Made by a program: the position numbers and the translations under genes
Origin: Vogesella aquatica
Lineage (GTDB): Bacteria; Pseudomonadota; Gammaproteobacteria; Burkholderiales; Chromobacteriaceae
Direction: 5' to 3'
NCBI RefSeq assembly: GCF_028548455.1
Contig: NZ_JAQQLF010000021.1
Location: 1 to 64,000 of the forward strand
DNA: 64,000 bases
Shown here: in pieces, positions 8,440 to 17,310 of the stretch
How positions within the stretch are numbered: position 1 is the stretch's first letter
Layout: the number at the start of each line of letters is the position of its first letter
The notes under the pieces: generated by a model
What the model was told of the DNA's origin: nothing
Database searches by the model: none
Seen by the model: the letters and a program-made list of their open reading frames with translations, nothing else

Positions 8440-10944
8440 TCAGTGCGCCAGCTCGGCCTGCAACATGCTACGGAAAGCTTCGGCTGGCATAGGCTTGCCA
8501 AACAGGTAGCCCTGCGCCATGTGGCAGCCCTCGGCCTGCAGGAAGTCACGGTGCGCCGGCAGCTCGACACCCTCGGCCACAATGGACAAGCCCAGGCTGC
8601 GGCCCATGGAAATAATGGCCGAGGCGATGGCGGCGTCGTCACGGTCGTGGTCCAGATCCTTGATGAAGGAGCGGTCGATCTTCAGCACCTGCACCGGCAA
8701 GCGCTTCAGGTAGGCCAGCGAGGAATAGCCGGTGCCGAAATCGTCAATCGCCAGCGTGACGCCGATATCGCGCAGGCCTTCCAGCGCTTTCATCACCTCC
8801 ACATCGGTATCCATCGCCGTGCTCTCGGTCATTTCCAGCTCCAGACAGGACGCCGGCAAGCCGCTATCGGCCAGTATCTCGCGCACACTGTCCACGATCT
8901 GGCCAAACTTGAGCTGGCGCCCGGACAGGTTGACCGCCACGCGGCCATGAAAACCGAACTCGTCCAGCAGCGCCTTGCTGAAACGGCAAGCCTCTTGCAG
9001 CACCCAGCTACCCAGCGGCACGATCAGCGCGCACTCTTCCGCCACCGGAATGAATTCGGTTGGCGGCACCATGCCCATCTCCGGGTTCTGCCAGCGTATC
9101 AGCGCCTCCATGCCCACCAGGTGGCCACTGGCGACTTCGACCTTGGGCTGGTACCACACCTGGAATTCCTGCTTCATCAGCGCGCGATGCAAGCTGTACT
9201 CCAGCTTCAGGCGCGCCATGGCACTGGCGTTCATGTCGGCAGTGTAAAACTGGAAGGTATTCTTGCCGCGGCTTTTGGCACGATACATGGCGGCATCGGC
9301 ATTCACCAGCAGGCTCTCGGCGGTATTACCGTCGTCGGGGAACATGGCAATGCCCAGGCTGGCCGACACGAATACCTTGTTACCCGCGCCCAGCACCACC
9401 TCGCCGGTGATGCTTTCCAGCATGGTTTGCGCCAGGCTGGCCACGGCATTCGGCTGGGCAACACCCGATACCAGCACGGTGAATTCGTCACCCGCCAGGC
9501 GGGCGGCTACCGCCCCGGCTGGCAACTGGTTCTGGATACGGCAGGCGATCTTGACCAATAGCTCGTCGCCGGCCTGGTGGCCCAGCGTGTCATTGATGAG
9601 CTTGAAACGGTCCAGGTCGATAAAGATCAGCGCCAGCCGCTGCGTTTGCTCCAGCGCACGCTCTACCGCCAGCTGCAGCTTTTCGCCGAACAGCGTGCGG
9701 TTGGGCAGGCCGGTCAGTGCGTCGTGGTTGGCCAGAAAGTGCAAGCGCTCTTCCGCCTGCTTGCGCTGGGTGATATCGGTAAACACCGCCACGTAGTGAC
9801 GCGCCCCGCCGTGGCCGTCGGGAATGGCGGTGATGGTCAGGTGCTCGGTATACAGCAGGCCGCTTTTGCGGCGGTTAACCACCTCGCCCTGCCACATACC
9901 CTGTTGCTTGAGCTGGCCCCACATACGCTGGTAAAAGTCATCTCCCTGGCGGCCGGATTTCAGCAAGGCTGGCGTCTGCCCTACCGCTTCGTCCCGCGTA
10001 TAACCGGTAATGCGGCTGAAGGCCGGGTTCACCGACTGGATAATGCCGTTCTGGTCGGTAATCAGGATGCCTTCCATGGTGGACTCGAATACCTTGTCCG
10101 CCAGCTGCAGGCTCTCGCGCGAGCGCAGCAGGGCCTCGTCGCGCTCACGCAGCACGGCGCGCAGCTCGGACAAATACTCCTGCTCGATTGACGCCAGAAT
10201 GTCCGCCATGCTGATAATGGCCAGCAGCTTGCCGTCGTCCGCCACCACACCCAGGTGGCGGATCTGGTATTCCATGAATACCTTGCGCGCCGCCAGCAAG
10301 GTCATATTGGCTGGCACAGAACGCAGGGGGTAGCTGGCCAGGTCGGCCGCACAGCGCGTTTCATCCGGCTGCGCCAGAAAGCGCACCATGTCACGGCGCG
10401 TGATGATGCCCCAGCTGCCATCGGCGTAGCGCACCGCCAGCGCTTCTACGGAAAAATCGCGCATGCACTGCATGACTTCTGCCGCCGGAGCCTCGGCGTA
10501 GATCACCACCAGCGATTCGCGCGCCAGGCTATCGAGCCGCTTCATGCGCAGGAACAGCTCGGCGTCCTGATTGAGCAGAATATCCGTGGCCGACACCACA
10601 CCTACCATCTTGCCGTGTTCATCACGCACAATCAGGTGGCGTACATTGTTTTCCATCAGCACGCGCGTCGCGTCTTGCAAGGGGCAATCCAGTGCAATCC
10701 CCAGTACCGGCGCGCTCATCACGCTGCCCATATCCTGGCCAGCCAGGTCGTCCTGCCGCAAATCCAGCTTGATGGCGTCGGTTTCGGTCCAGATACCTAC
10801 CGGCTCGCCCGACTCGTCCACCACCACAATCGATCCGCACAAAGCGTCGCACATGGCGCGTGCCGCCTCTGCCACCGACAAGGTGGGCGGGCAACACAGG
10901 ACATTCCGGGACACAATGCTTTCAACGGTATGCGATAAGGACAC
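8440..10944 (-). CDS. Membrane-free cyclic-di-GMP protein: four CBS domains, PAS, GGDEF (AGDEF), EAL
   Basis: 834 residues, GTG start at 10944 preceded by GGAG. Order: two CBS pairs (about 1-265; note VMSAPVLGIALDCPLQDA, VRHLIVRDEHGKMVGVVSATDIL and IRHLGVVADDGKLLAIISMADIL), a PAS domain (about 285-400, ILITDQNGIIQSVNPAFSRITGY), a GGDEF domain (about 405-565) and an EAL domain (about 580-834). The GGDEF signature reads RLAGDEF; Ala in the first position is tolerated in some active cyclases. The EAL domain keeps MEALIRW, NLSGRQL, ELEMTES and AIDDFGTGYSSL, so phosphodiesterase activity is likely. No transmembrane segment or signal peptide is visible. CBS pairs usually bind adenine nucleotides, so this may couple energy state to cyclic-di-GMP. 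It stands alone, converging on serS. Confidence 0.88.
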   Translation of the reverse strand: MSLSHTVESIVSRNVLCCPPTLSVAEAARAMCDALCGSIVVVDESGEPVGIWTETDAIKLDLRQDDLAGQDMGSVMSAPVLGIALDCPLQDATRVLMENNVRHLIVRDEHGKMVGVVSATDILLNQDAELFLRMKRLDSLARESLVVIYAEAPAAEVMQCMRDFSVEALAVRYADGSWGIITRRDMVRFLAQPDETRCAADLASYPLRSVPANMTLLAARKVFMEYQIRHLGVVADDGKLLAIISMADILASIEQEYLSELRAVLRERDEALLRSRESLQLADKVFESTMEGILITDQNGIIQSVNPAFSRITGYTRDEAVGQTPALLKSGRQGDDFYQRMWGQLKQQGMWQGEVVNRRKSGLLYTEHLTITAIPDGHGGARHYVAVFTDITQRKQAEERLHFLANHDALTGLPNRTLFGEKLQLAVERALEQTQRLALIFIDLDRFKLINDTLGHQAGDELLVKIACRIQNQLPAGAVAARLAGDEFTVLVSGVAQPNAVASLAQTMLESITGEVVLGAGNKVFVSASLGIAMFPDDGNTAESLLVNADAAMYRAKSRGKNTFQFYTADMNASAMARLKLEYSLHRALMKQEFQVWYQPKVEVASGHLVGMEALIRWQNPEMGMVPPTEFIPVAEECALIVPLGSWVLQEACRFSKALLDEFGFHGRVAVNLSGRQLKFGQIVDSVREILADSGLPASCLELEMTESTAMDTDVEVMKALEGLRDIGVTLAIDDFGTGYSSLAYLKRLPVQVLKIDRSFIKDLDHDRDDAAIASAIISMGRSLGLSIVAEGVELPAHRDFLQAEGCHMAQGYLFGKPMPAEAFRSMLQAELAH

Positions 10945-11177
10945 GCCAGACTCCAGAGGACAACATATAAGTAAATATCTATTTACAGTTTACCAGCTCA
11001 TTTGAAAGCCAATACAAAGAAAAATCCAGAAAGATACCAGTTTGGGTAATCTGCGGTGACAGGCCACCCGCACCCAGCCCTTCCTTCCCTGATTGGTGTA
11101 AATACTACAGCATCTTATCAAAAATGCCGCACGCATCCATAGATACGTCATTTATATTCCGCGCACAGAAAAACCCT

Positions 11178-11204
11178 TCACCTTCCGGCCAAAACTGCCG
11201 ATAA
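11178..11204 (+). promoter_or_regulatory. Sigma-28 (FliA)-type promoter upstream of the unknown gene at 11239
   Basis: GCCGATAA at 11197-11204 is a perfect match to the -10 element of flagellar sigma-28 promoters. At the expected 11-base spacing upstream is TCACCTTC, matching about half of TAAAGTTT. The predicted start is about 28 bases before the ATG. Confidence 0.55.
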
Positions 11205-11238
11205 AGCAGATGCCTATCCGTACATTCTGACTGGAGCC

Positions 11239-11901
11239 ATGATGGACATCAGCAGCATCAGCAGCCGCCCGGCCTTGCCTGCCAGCGTAGCTGCCAATAC
11301 CAAACCACCGGCCAGCAGCCCACCTGCCACCGGCGACACCCAGGAAAAGGTCGAGCTGGGGCAACGCCCGCTGGACGAGGCGCAAACCTATAGTGACCCG
11401 CGCAAAACCGCAGCCAAAGACAAGCCGGACCTGCAAAGCATGCTGGACGAATCCAACCGCAAGGTAGACGAGTTCATGCAGCTGCTCGGTGGCATGGTGG
11501 AAAAACAAGGCCTGGAGTGGAGCAAGCTGGTCAGCGGCGAGCAGAAGCTCAGCGCCGACGCCGAAACCATTGCCAAGGCGAAAGAGGCCGTCTCCGAGGA
11601 CGGCGAGTTCGGCGTGCGCAAGACTGCCGAACGCATTTTGACCTTCGCCAAAATGGGCATGGGCGACGACCCGGAAAAACTGGCCACCTTCCGCAAGGCG
11701 GTAGAGAAAGGCTTTGACGACGCGGCCAAAATGCTGGGCGGCAAGCTGCCGCAGATCAGCGAAGACACCCGCAAGGTGATCATGGCCGAGTTCGACCGCT
11801 GGGAAAAAGAAGGCATTCCTACTGGCAACGCCGTCAGCCTGAAAAAAGCCGACAGCGCCGATACCGGCAAAGCACAAACCAGCATCAACACCAGCGCCTG
11901 A
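11239..11901 (+). CDS. Uncharacterised 220-residue soluble protein, possible flagellar-regulon member
   Basis: I do not recognise this protein with confidence. It starts with a low-complexity Ser/Ala/Pro-rich segment (about residues 1-45), followed by a charged, helix-rich part (about 60-195) with repeated Lys/Glu/Asp patterns, for example LQSMLDESNRKVDEFMQLLG and FAKMGMGDDPEKLATFRKAVEKG. There is no signal peptide, membrane segment or cysteine cluster. Two ATG codons stand in tandem (11239, 11242) after CTGGAGCC. The upstream perfect GCCGATAA element suggests expression with late flagellar and chemotaxis genes. Some flagellar-associated proteins of unknown function have the same build (disordered N-terminus plus helical body), but this is only a resemblance. 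A strong terminator follows the gene, so it is monocistronic. Confidence 0.7.
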   Translation: MMDISSISSRPALPASVAANTKPPASSPPATGDTQEKVELGQRPLDEAQTYSDPRKTAAKDKPDLQSMLDESNRKVDEFMQLLGGMVEKQGLEWSKLVSGEQKLSADAETIAKAKEAVSEDGEFGVRKTAERILTFAKMGMGDDPEKLATFRKAVEKGFDDAAKMLGGKLPQISEDTRKVIMAEFDRWEKEGIPTGNAVSLKKADSADTGKAQTSINTSA

Positions 11902-11924
11902 CGCCACCCGGCACCAAGCCAACC

Positions 11925-11946
11925 AGCCCGCCTAGGCGGGCTTTTT
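11925..11946 (+). terminator. Terminator after the 220-residue unknown gene
   Basis: AGCCCGCC-TA-GGCGGGCT followed by TTTT, 24 bases after the stop codon. Confidence 0.9.
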
Positions 11947-12001
11947 GCTGCCTGCGCTCTGTTATACTGCCGCCTTGTCGAATTTTGCTCTTTAAGCCCG
12001 C

Positions 12002-15000
12002 ATGACCACCCCCACCCTGCCCGAACTCAAAGCCGCCCTTTCCACCTGCCTGCTGCGCGACCGCCACATACTGAAACGCAAGCTGCAGGACGCCGAACAA
12101 CGCGTGCGCAAGCAGCAGCCTGCCGACAAGCTGCTGGCCGACATCGCCGCGCAAGTTGCCCGCTCCGCCAGCCGCGCCGCCGTACGCGCCGAGCACCTGC
12201 CACGGCCAACGTTTGACGACGCACTGCCGGTCAACCAGAAGCTGGACGATATCAAGGCAGCGATTGCGGCCAACCAGGTGGTGATCATTTGCGGCGAAAC
12301 CGGTTCCGGCAAAACCACGCAGCTACCCAAGATCTGCCTGGAGCTGGGCCGTGGCGTGTATGGGCTGATCGGCCACACCCAGCCGCGCAGGTTGGCCGCA
12401 CGCTCGGTAGCCACGCGTATCGCGCAGGAGCTGGGCAGCGAGCTGGGCACCCACGTGGGTTTCAAGGTGCGCTTTAACGACAAGCAGTCCGAGCGCAACG
12501 TCATCAAGCTGATGACCGACGGCATCCTGCTGGCCGAAACGCAGACCGACCGCTACCTGAGCAACTACGACACCATCATCATCGACGAGGCGCACGAACG
12601 CAGCCTCAACATCGACTTCCTGCTGGGCTACCTGAAGCAGCTACTGCCGCGTCGCCCCGACCTGAAGGTGATCATCACCTCGGCCACCATCGACGCCGAC
12701 CGCTTTGCCCGCCACTTCGGCAACGCGCCGGTGATCGAAGTCTCCGGCCGTACCTACCCGGTAGAAGTGCGCTACCGCCCGCTGAAGCAGCGCGACGAGG
12801 ACGAGCGCGAAATGGAGATGGAAGACGCCATCGTGGAGGCGGTGTCGGAAATCTCGCGCCACGGCGCTGGCGATATCCTGGTGTTCCTGCCCGGCGAGCG
12901 CGAAATCCGCGACACCGCCGACAAGTTGCGCCGCAGCGGCATCCGCCATTACGAGATCCTGCCGCTGTTTGCCCGCCTGTCCAACGAAGACCAGCAGAAA
13001 ATCTTCAAGCCCTCCGGCGGGCGCCGCATCGTACTGGCCACCAACGTGGCAGAAACCTCGCTCACCGTGCCCGGCATCAAGTACGTGATCGATACCGGCC
13101 TCGCGCGTATCAAGCGATACAGCCCCCGTGCCAAGGTAGAACAGCTGCAGGTAGAGAAAATCTCGCAGGCGGCGGCGCGCCAGCGCGCTGGCCGTTGCGG
13201 CCGTGTCGAGGCCGGCATTTGCGTGCGCCTGTACGACGAAGCCGACTTCAACGCCCGCAGCGCGTTTACCGACCCGGAAATCGTGCGCAGCAGCCTGGCG
13301 GCGGTGATCCTGCGTATGGCTGCACTGCAGCTGGGCGTGGTGGACCAGTTCCCGTTTATCGAACCGCCGTCCAGCCGCCTGATTGCCGACGGCTACCAGG
13401 TACTGCAAGAGCTGGGCGCGGTGGACGAACAGCTGGCGCTCACCGCCGTGGGCAAGGAGCTGGCGCGTATTCCGGTGGACCCCAAGGTTGGCCGCATGCT
13501 GCTGGCCGGCCGCGATTTCGGCTGCGTACGCGAGGTATTGATCATCGCCGCCGGCCTGTCGATCCAGGACCCGCGCGAGCGGCCGTTCGAAGCCCGCGAG
13601 GCAGCCGACCGCGCACACACGCGCTTTAACGACGAGAAGTCCGACTTCCTGTCCTGGCTGCACCTGTGGGACTTCTTTGCCGACGCGCTGGCCAACAAGC
13701 AAAGCAACCGCCAGCTGGTAAACCTGTGCCACGAGCACTTTTTGTCGCACCTGCGCATGCGCGAATGGCGCGAGCTGCACGCCCAGCTGGTAGACATCGC
13801 CGCCGAGATGGGCCTGATCGACAAGGACAAGGCCCACGCCCCGTCCCCGGTGCAGGCCAACCTGGAAACCAGCGCCAAGAAACGCGCCCAGGCCGACACC
13901 GTGGCGTACGAACGGCTGCACAAGGCGCTACTGACCGGCCTGATCGGCAATATCGGCATGAAGTCGCAGGAAAGCGACGACTACACCAGCGCCCGCGGCG
14001 GCAGCTTTCTGGTATTCCCCGGTACTGGCCTGAAAAAGCTGCGCCCCAAATGGATAGTGGTGGCCGAGCTGGTAGAAACCACCAAGCTGTACGGCCGCTG
14101 CGTGGCCAAGATCGAACCGGAATGGGTAGAAGCCGTGGCGCCGCACCTGATCCGCCTGCATCACTTCGAGCCGCACTGGGAAAAAGCCCGTGGCGAAGTG
14201 GTGGCCAGCGAGCGCGTCACGCTGTTCGGCCTGACGCTGATTGCACGCCGCCCGGTAAGCTACGGCCGCATTGCCCCTGAAGAGGCGCGCGAGTTGTTCA
14301 TCCGCGGCGCACTAGTGGCGATGGAGTACGTGAGCAACGCACCGTTCTTCCAGCGCAACCAGCAGCTGATCCGCGAGGTGGAGCAGCTGGAGCACAAGGC
14401 ACGCCGCCAGGACGTACTGGTAGACGAAGAGGCGCTGTACGCCTTTTACGCCGAACGTATTGCCAGCGACGTGGTGGACGCCGCCAGCTTCGAGGCGTGG
14501 CGCAAAACCGCCGAGCAGGCCAACCCGAAAGTGCTGTTCCTCACCCGCGAGGAGCTGATGCGCCACGCCGCCGAGCACGTGTCGGAAAACCAGTTCCCCG
14601 AGTGGTGCGAGCTGGCGGAAAGCCGCTGCCGCCTGCGCTACCGCTTCGAGCCCAATCACCCGCTGGACGGCGTCACCATCGACCTGCCGCTGGCGGTACT
14701 CAACACCCTGCAGCCGGCCGAGTTCGAATGGCTGGTGCCGGGCATGATCCGCGAAAAGCTGCAGGCCATGATCAAGGGGCTGCCCAAGCAGCTACGCCGC
14801 AGCTGCGTGCCGGTGCCGGACTTTGTCACCCAGTTCCTGCTGACCGAGCCGGACACCGGCAAGCCGATCGGCCCGCAGCTGGCGCACTTCATCCTGCGCC
14901 ACACCGGCGGCGTGAAGGTAGACCCGCTGGCCTTCGATGCCATCGAGCTGCCGGCACACTTGCTGTTCAACTTCCGCATTGTGGACGACGGCAAACAGGA

Positions 15001-15955
15001 AATCGGCATGGGGCGCGACCTCCTGGCGCTGCAAAAGCAGTTTGGCCAGGCGGCGCAGCTGACTTTCCGCGACACCAGCGCCGAGTTCGAGCGCGACCAC
15101 GTAGAAGCGTGGGATTTTGGCGAGCTGCCGCAGGCGATACAGTTTGCCCGTGGCCGCCAGCAGCTTACCGGTTTCCCGGCGCTGACCATCGAAACCGACG
15201 CCAAGGGCGAGCATGTGGCCATCCGCCTGTTCGATACCGAGGGTGCGGCCAACGTAGCGCACCGCAAGGGGGTGATCCGTCTGCTGCAGTACCAGCTGAA
15301 AGAGCACATGAAGCAGATGAACAAAGGCCTGCCGGGCATGACCCAGCTAGGCCTGCAGCTGCGCAATGTGTGCAATGTGGACGAACTGCTGCAGGATGCC
15401 ATCACCGCTATCTGCGATCGCGCCTTTATCGGCGACGACGACGTGCCGCGCACCGAGAAAGCGTTTAACGACCAGAAAGCCCGCGCCCGCACCCGCCTGC
15501 CTGCCGTCACGCAGGCAGTCACCGGCTACCTGAACCAGATTGCCGCCGAATACGGCTTGCTCAGTACCAAGCTGCAAAAGCACAAACTGGGCTTCGAGCT
15601 GAAACAGCAGCTGGAACGCCTGGTGTATAAAGGCTTCCTGTACGCCACGCCGTGGAGCCAGCTGCCGCACTTGCCGCGCTATATGAAGGCGATGGGTTTG
15701 CGCATGGATAAACAGCCGGCCAACGCCCAGCGCGACGGCCAGCGCGGCGCCGAAATCCGCCAGCTATGGGCGCGCTGGGAAGCGCGCATGGCCGAAGAGG
15801 CCGAGCGCGGCCAACCTTCGCCGCAGCTGCAGGCCTTCCGTTGGCATATCGAAGAGCTGCGTGTCGGCCTGTTTGCACAAGAGCTGAAAACACCGTACCC
15901 GGTATCCGGCAAGCGCCTGGAAAAACTGTGGAGCGAGCTACCGCGCGGCCTCTAA
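12002..15955 (+). CDS. hrpA: ATP-dependent RNA helicase HrpA
   Basis: 1317 residues, the normal size of HrpA (about 1300). DEAH-box helicase core: Walker A GETGSGKTTQ (Lys about 104), QPRRLAARSVA, motif II DEAHERSLN, motif III SATID, then ATNVAETSLTVPG and QRAGRCGR (motif VI). After it come the helicase-associated HA2 domain, the OB-fold region and the long C-terminal DUF3418-type extension specific to bacterial HrpA (LELRNVCN-like segment and the YMKAMGLRMDK ending region). In E. coli HrpA functions in mRNA processing and in rescue of collided ribosomes. It is a single gene between terminators. Dispersed 10-mer copies lie at 12266 (in frame, Ala-Ala-Asn), 12390 (within the conserved RRLAAR codons), 13486 and 15807. 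Confidence 0.95.
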   Translation: MTTPTLPELKAALSTCLLRDRHILKRKLQDAEQRVRKQQPADKLLADIAAQVARSASRAAVRAEHLPRPTFDDALPVNQKLDDIKAAIAANQVVIICGETGSGKTTQLPKICLELGRGVYGLIGHTQPRRLAARSVATRIAQELGSELGTHVGFKVRFNDKQSERNVIKLMTDGILLAETQTDRYLSNYDTIIIDEAHERSLNIDFLLGYLKQLLPRRPDLKVIITSATIDADRFARHFGNAPVIEVSGRTYPVEVRYRPLKQRDEDEREMEMEDAIVEAVSEISRHGAGDILVFLPGEREIRDTADKLRRSGIRHYEILPLFARLSNEDQQKIFKPSGGRRIVLATNVAETSLTVPGIKYVIDTGLARIKRYSPRAKVEQLQVEKISQAAARQRAGRCGRVEAGICVRLYDEADFNARSAFTDPEIVRSSLAAVILRMAALQLGVVDQFPFIEPPSSRLIADGYQVLQELGAVDEQLALTAVGKELARIPVDPKVGRMLLAGRDFGCVREVLIIAAGLSIQDPRERPFEAREAADRAHTRFNDEKSDFLSWLHLWDFFADALANKQSNRQLVNLCHEHFLSHLRMREWRELHAQLVDIAAEMGLIDKDKAHAPSPVQANLETSAKKRAQADTVAYERLHKALLTGLIGNIGMKSQESDDYTSARGGSFLVFPGTGLKKLRPKWIVVAELVETTKLYGRCVAKIEPEWVEAVAPHLIRLHHFEPHWEKARGEVVASERVTLFGLTLIARRPVSYGRIAPEEARELFIRGALVAMEYVSNAPFFQRNQQLIREVEQLEHKARRQDVLVDEEALYAFYAERIASDVVDAASFEAWRKTAEQANPKVLFLTREELMRHAAEHVSENQFPEWCELAESRCRLRYRFEPNHPLDGVTIDLPLAVLNTLQPAEFEWLVPGMIREKLQAMIKGLPKQLRRSCVPVPDFVTQFLLTEPDTGKPIGPQLAHFILRHTGGVKVDPLAFDAIELPAHLLFNFRIVDDGKQEIGMGRDLLALQKQFGQAAQLTFRDTSAEFERDHVEAWDFGELPQAIQFARGRQQLTGFPALTIETDAKGEHVAIRLFDTEGAANVAHRKGVIRLLQYQLKEHMKQMNKGLPGMTQLGLQLRNVCNVDELLQDAITAICDRAFIGDDDVPRTEKAFNDQKARARTRLPAVTQAVTGYLNQIAAEYGLLSTKLQKHKLGFELKQQLERLVYKGFLYATPWSQLPHLPRYMKAMGLRMDKQPANAQRDGQRGAEIRQLWARWEARMAEEAERGQPSPQLQAFRWHIEELRVGLFAQELKTPYPVSGKRLEKLWSELPRGL

Positions 15956-15963
15956 GCCCGAAA

Positions 15964-15988
15964 CTGCCACGGCGTGGTGCCGTGGCAG
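15964..15988 (+). terminator. Hairpin after hrpA, possible terminator
   Basis: CTGCCACGG pairs perfectly with CCGTGGCAG across a 7-base loop, 8 bases after the hrpA stop. The downstream sequence is GGTAAAA, so there is no T-run. Confidence 0.45.
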
Positions 15989-16098
15989 GGTAAAAGCAGC
16001 ACCTCGGTACAGGCCGGCCATCATTATCACCAAGCATGCCAGCCACACCAGCCGATTTGTGCCAGAATTCTGCATAAGCTCATTCGCGTCTGCCCATC

Positions 16099-17256
16099 AT
16101 GCAAAGCACAGAACACAAAGCCCCCCTCGATAGCATCCTGAAGGTAGGCGAAACCCTGCCGGCCGACATTTATGCGGCCAACGGGCTGCTGCTGCTACGC
16201 AAGGGGCACTACGTGCTGAACGAAAAGCAGCGCGAACGCTTGGTGGCCCTGGGCATGACCCACCCTGCCAGCGCCCTGCCCCCGGTAGAAAGTGACCTTG
16301 CCCGCATTAGCGGCGAGTTCAGTCCGTTTGAAGAAATCCAGTATGCCGCGCGCCACCTGGACTACCTGCTGGGTGCCGGCCTGTCAGCCCGCGGTTTCGA
16401 ACAGCGCGTGCGGGCGCTGGCCAACCGCCTGCTTGCCTTTACCGAGAAGGCCCCGGACGGCATGCTGGCTTCGCTGCTACTGGTGCCACTGGCAAAATAC
16501 TCGTCAGCACACAGCATTCACGTGGGCATTATCCTGGCGGTGCTGACCCGCAGGCTGGCACTGGAGCCCCCAGCGCGCAATAGCCTGATTTCGTCAGCGC
16601 TCACCATGAACTTGTCTATTGCCAGCCTGATGGACGACCTGCACCACCAAAGCAGCCCGCTCAGCCAGGAACAGCGCAACCTGATAGAAGGCCACCCGCT
16701 GCTGTCGTCCGCCATGCTGCGCGAGCTGGGCATTACAGACGAATTGTGGCATTTGCTGGTACAAACCCACCATGAAAAATGGGATGGCAAAGGCTATCCT
16801 TACCGGCTGGACAAAGAAAACATCGAGTCGCTATCGCACCTGCTACACCTGGCTGACGTTACCGCCGCCAAGCTGGTGCCGCGCACCTACCGCTCGGCCA
16901 TGAAGCCCAATACCGCGCTGGCGCAAATCTTCATGGAAGCCAATGCGTTGTTTGACTACCGCTTTACGTCATTACTGGTGAAAGAGCTGGGCATCTACCC
17001 GCCGGGCAGCTTTGTGCAGCTGGCCAACCAGGAAATGGGCGTTGTACTCAGCCGGCGCGAGCGCGCCGACGAGCCATGTGTTGCCGTGCTGCGTCGCAAC
17101 GATGGTGCACCGTACAACAAACCGCAGCTGCGCGAGGCTAGCACGCACGAATACCGTATCCTGCAAGCCATTGACCAGAAACAGATTGGCATCCGCCCGC
17201 AATACCTGGCCAGCCTCTGGGCGCGGCACCGATCTGGAAGCTCTACTTATAAATAG
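16099..17256 (+). CDS. Degenerate HD-GYP domain protein, paralogue 1
   Basis: 385 residues. The C-terminal two thirds follow the HD-GYP fold: HSIHVGII in place of the first helix His pair, LIEGHPLLSSAMLRELG, then HHEKWDGKGYPYRL (about 224-237, the HHExxDGxGYP signature) and LLHLADVTAAKLVPRTYRSA. The metal-binding HD pair, normally in a segment like LLHDIGK, is replaced by ALTMNLSIASL. HD-GYP proteins hydrolyse cyclic-di-GMP; without the HD pair this one is more likely a binding or regulatory protein. The N-terminal 60 residues (VGETLPADIYAANGLLLLRKGHYVL) resemble the short module often placed before HD-GYP domains. A second copy of the same architecture follows 54 bases downstream. Confidence 0.8.
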   Translation: MQSTEHKAPLDSILKVGETLPADIYAANGLLLLRKGHYVLNEKQRERLVALGMTHPASALPPVESDLARISGEFSPFEEIQYAARHLDYLLGAGLSARGFEQRVRALANRLLAFTEKAPDGMLASLLLVPLAKYSSAHSIHVGIILAVLTRRLALEPPARNSLISSALTMNLSIASLMDDLHHQSSPLSQEQRNLIEGHPLLSSAMLRELGITDELWHLLVQTHHEKWDGKGYPYRLDKENIESLSHLLHLADVTAAKLVPRTYRSAMKPNTALAQIFMEANALFDYRFTSLLVKELGIYPPGSFVQLANQEMGVVLSRRERADEPCVAVLRRNDGAPYNKPQLREASTHEYRILQAIDQKQIGIRPQYLASLWARHRSGSSTYK

Positions 17257-17310
17257 GCCAACAAGTGATACACTGCATTTATATGCGTAACTCGTAAACC
17301 CCACATTGCC

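Noticed and set aside
12641-13921. 426-codon open frame antisense to hrpA
   Set aside because: It lies wholly inside the helicase core region of hrpA and has no recognisable domain.
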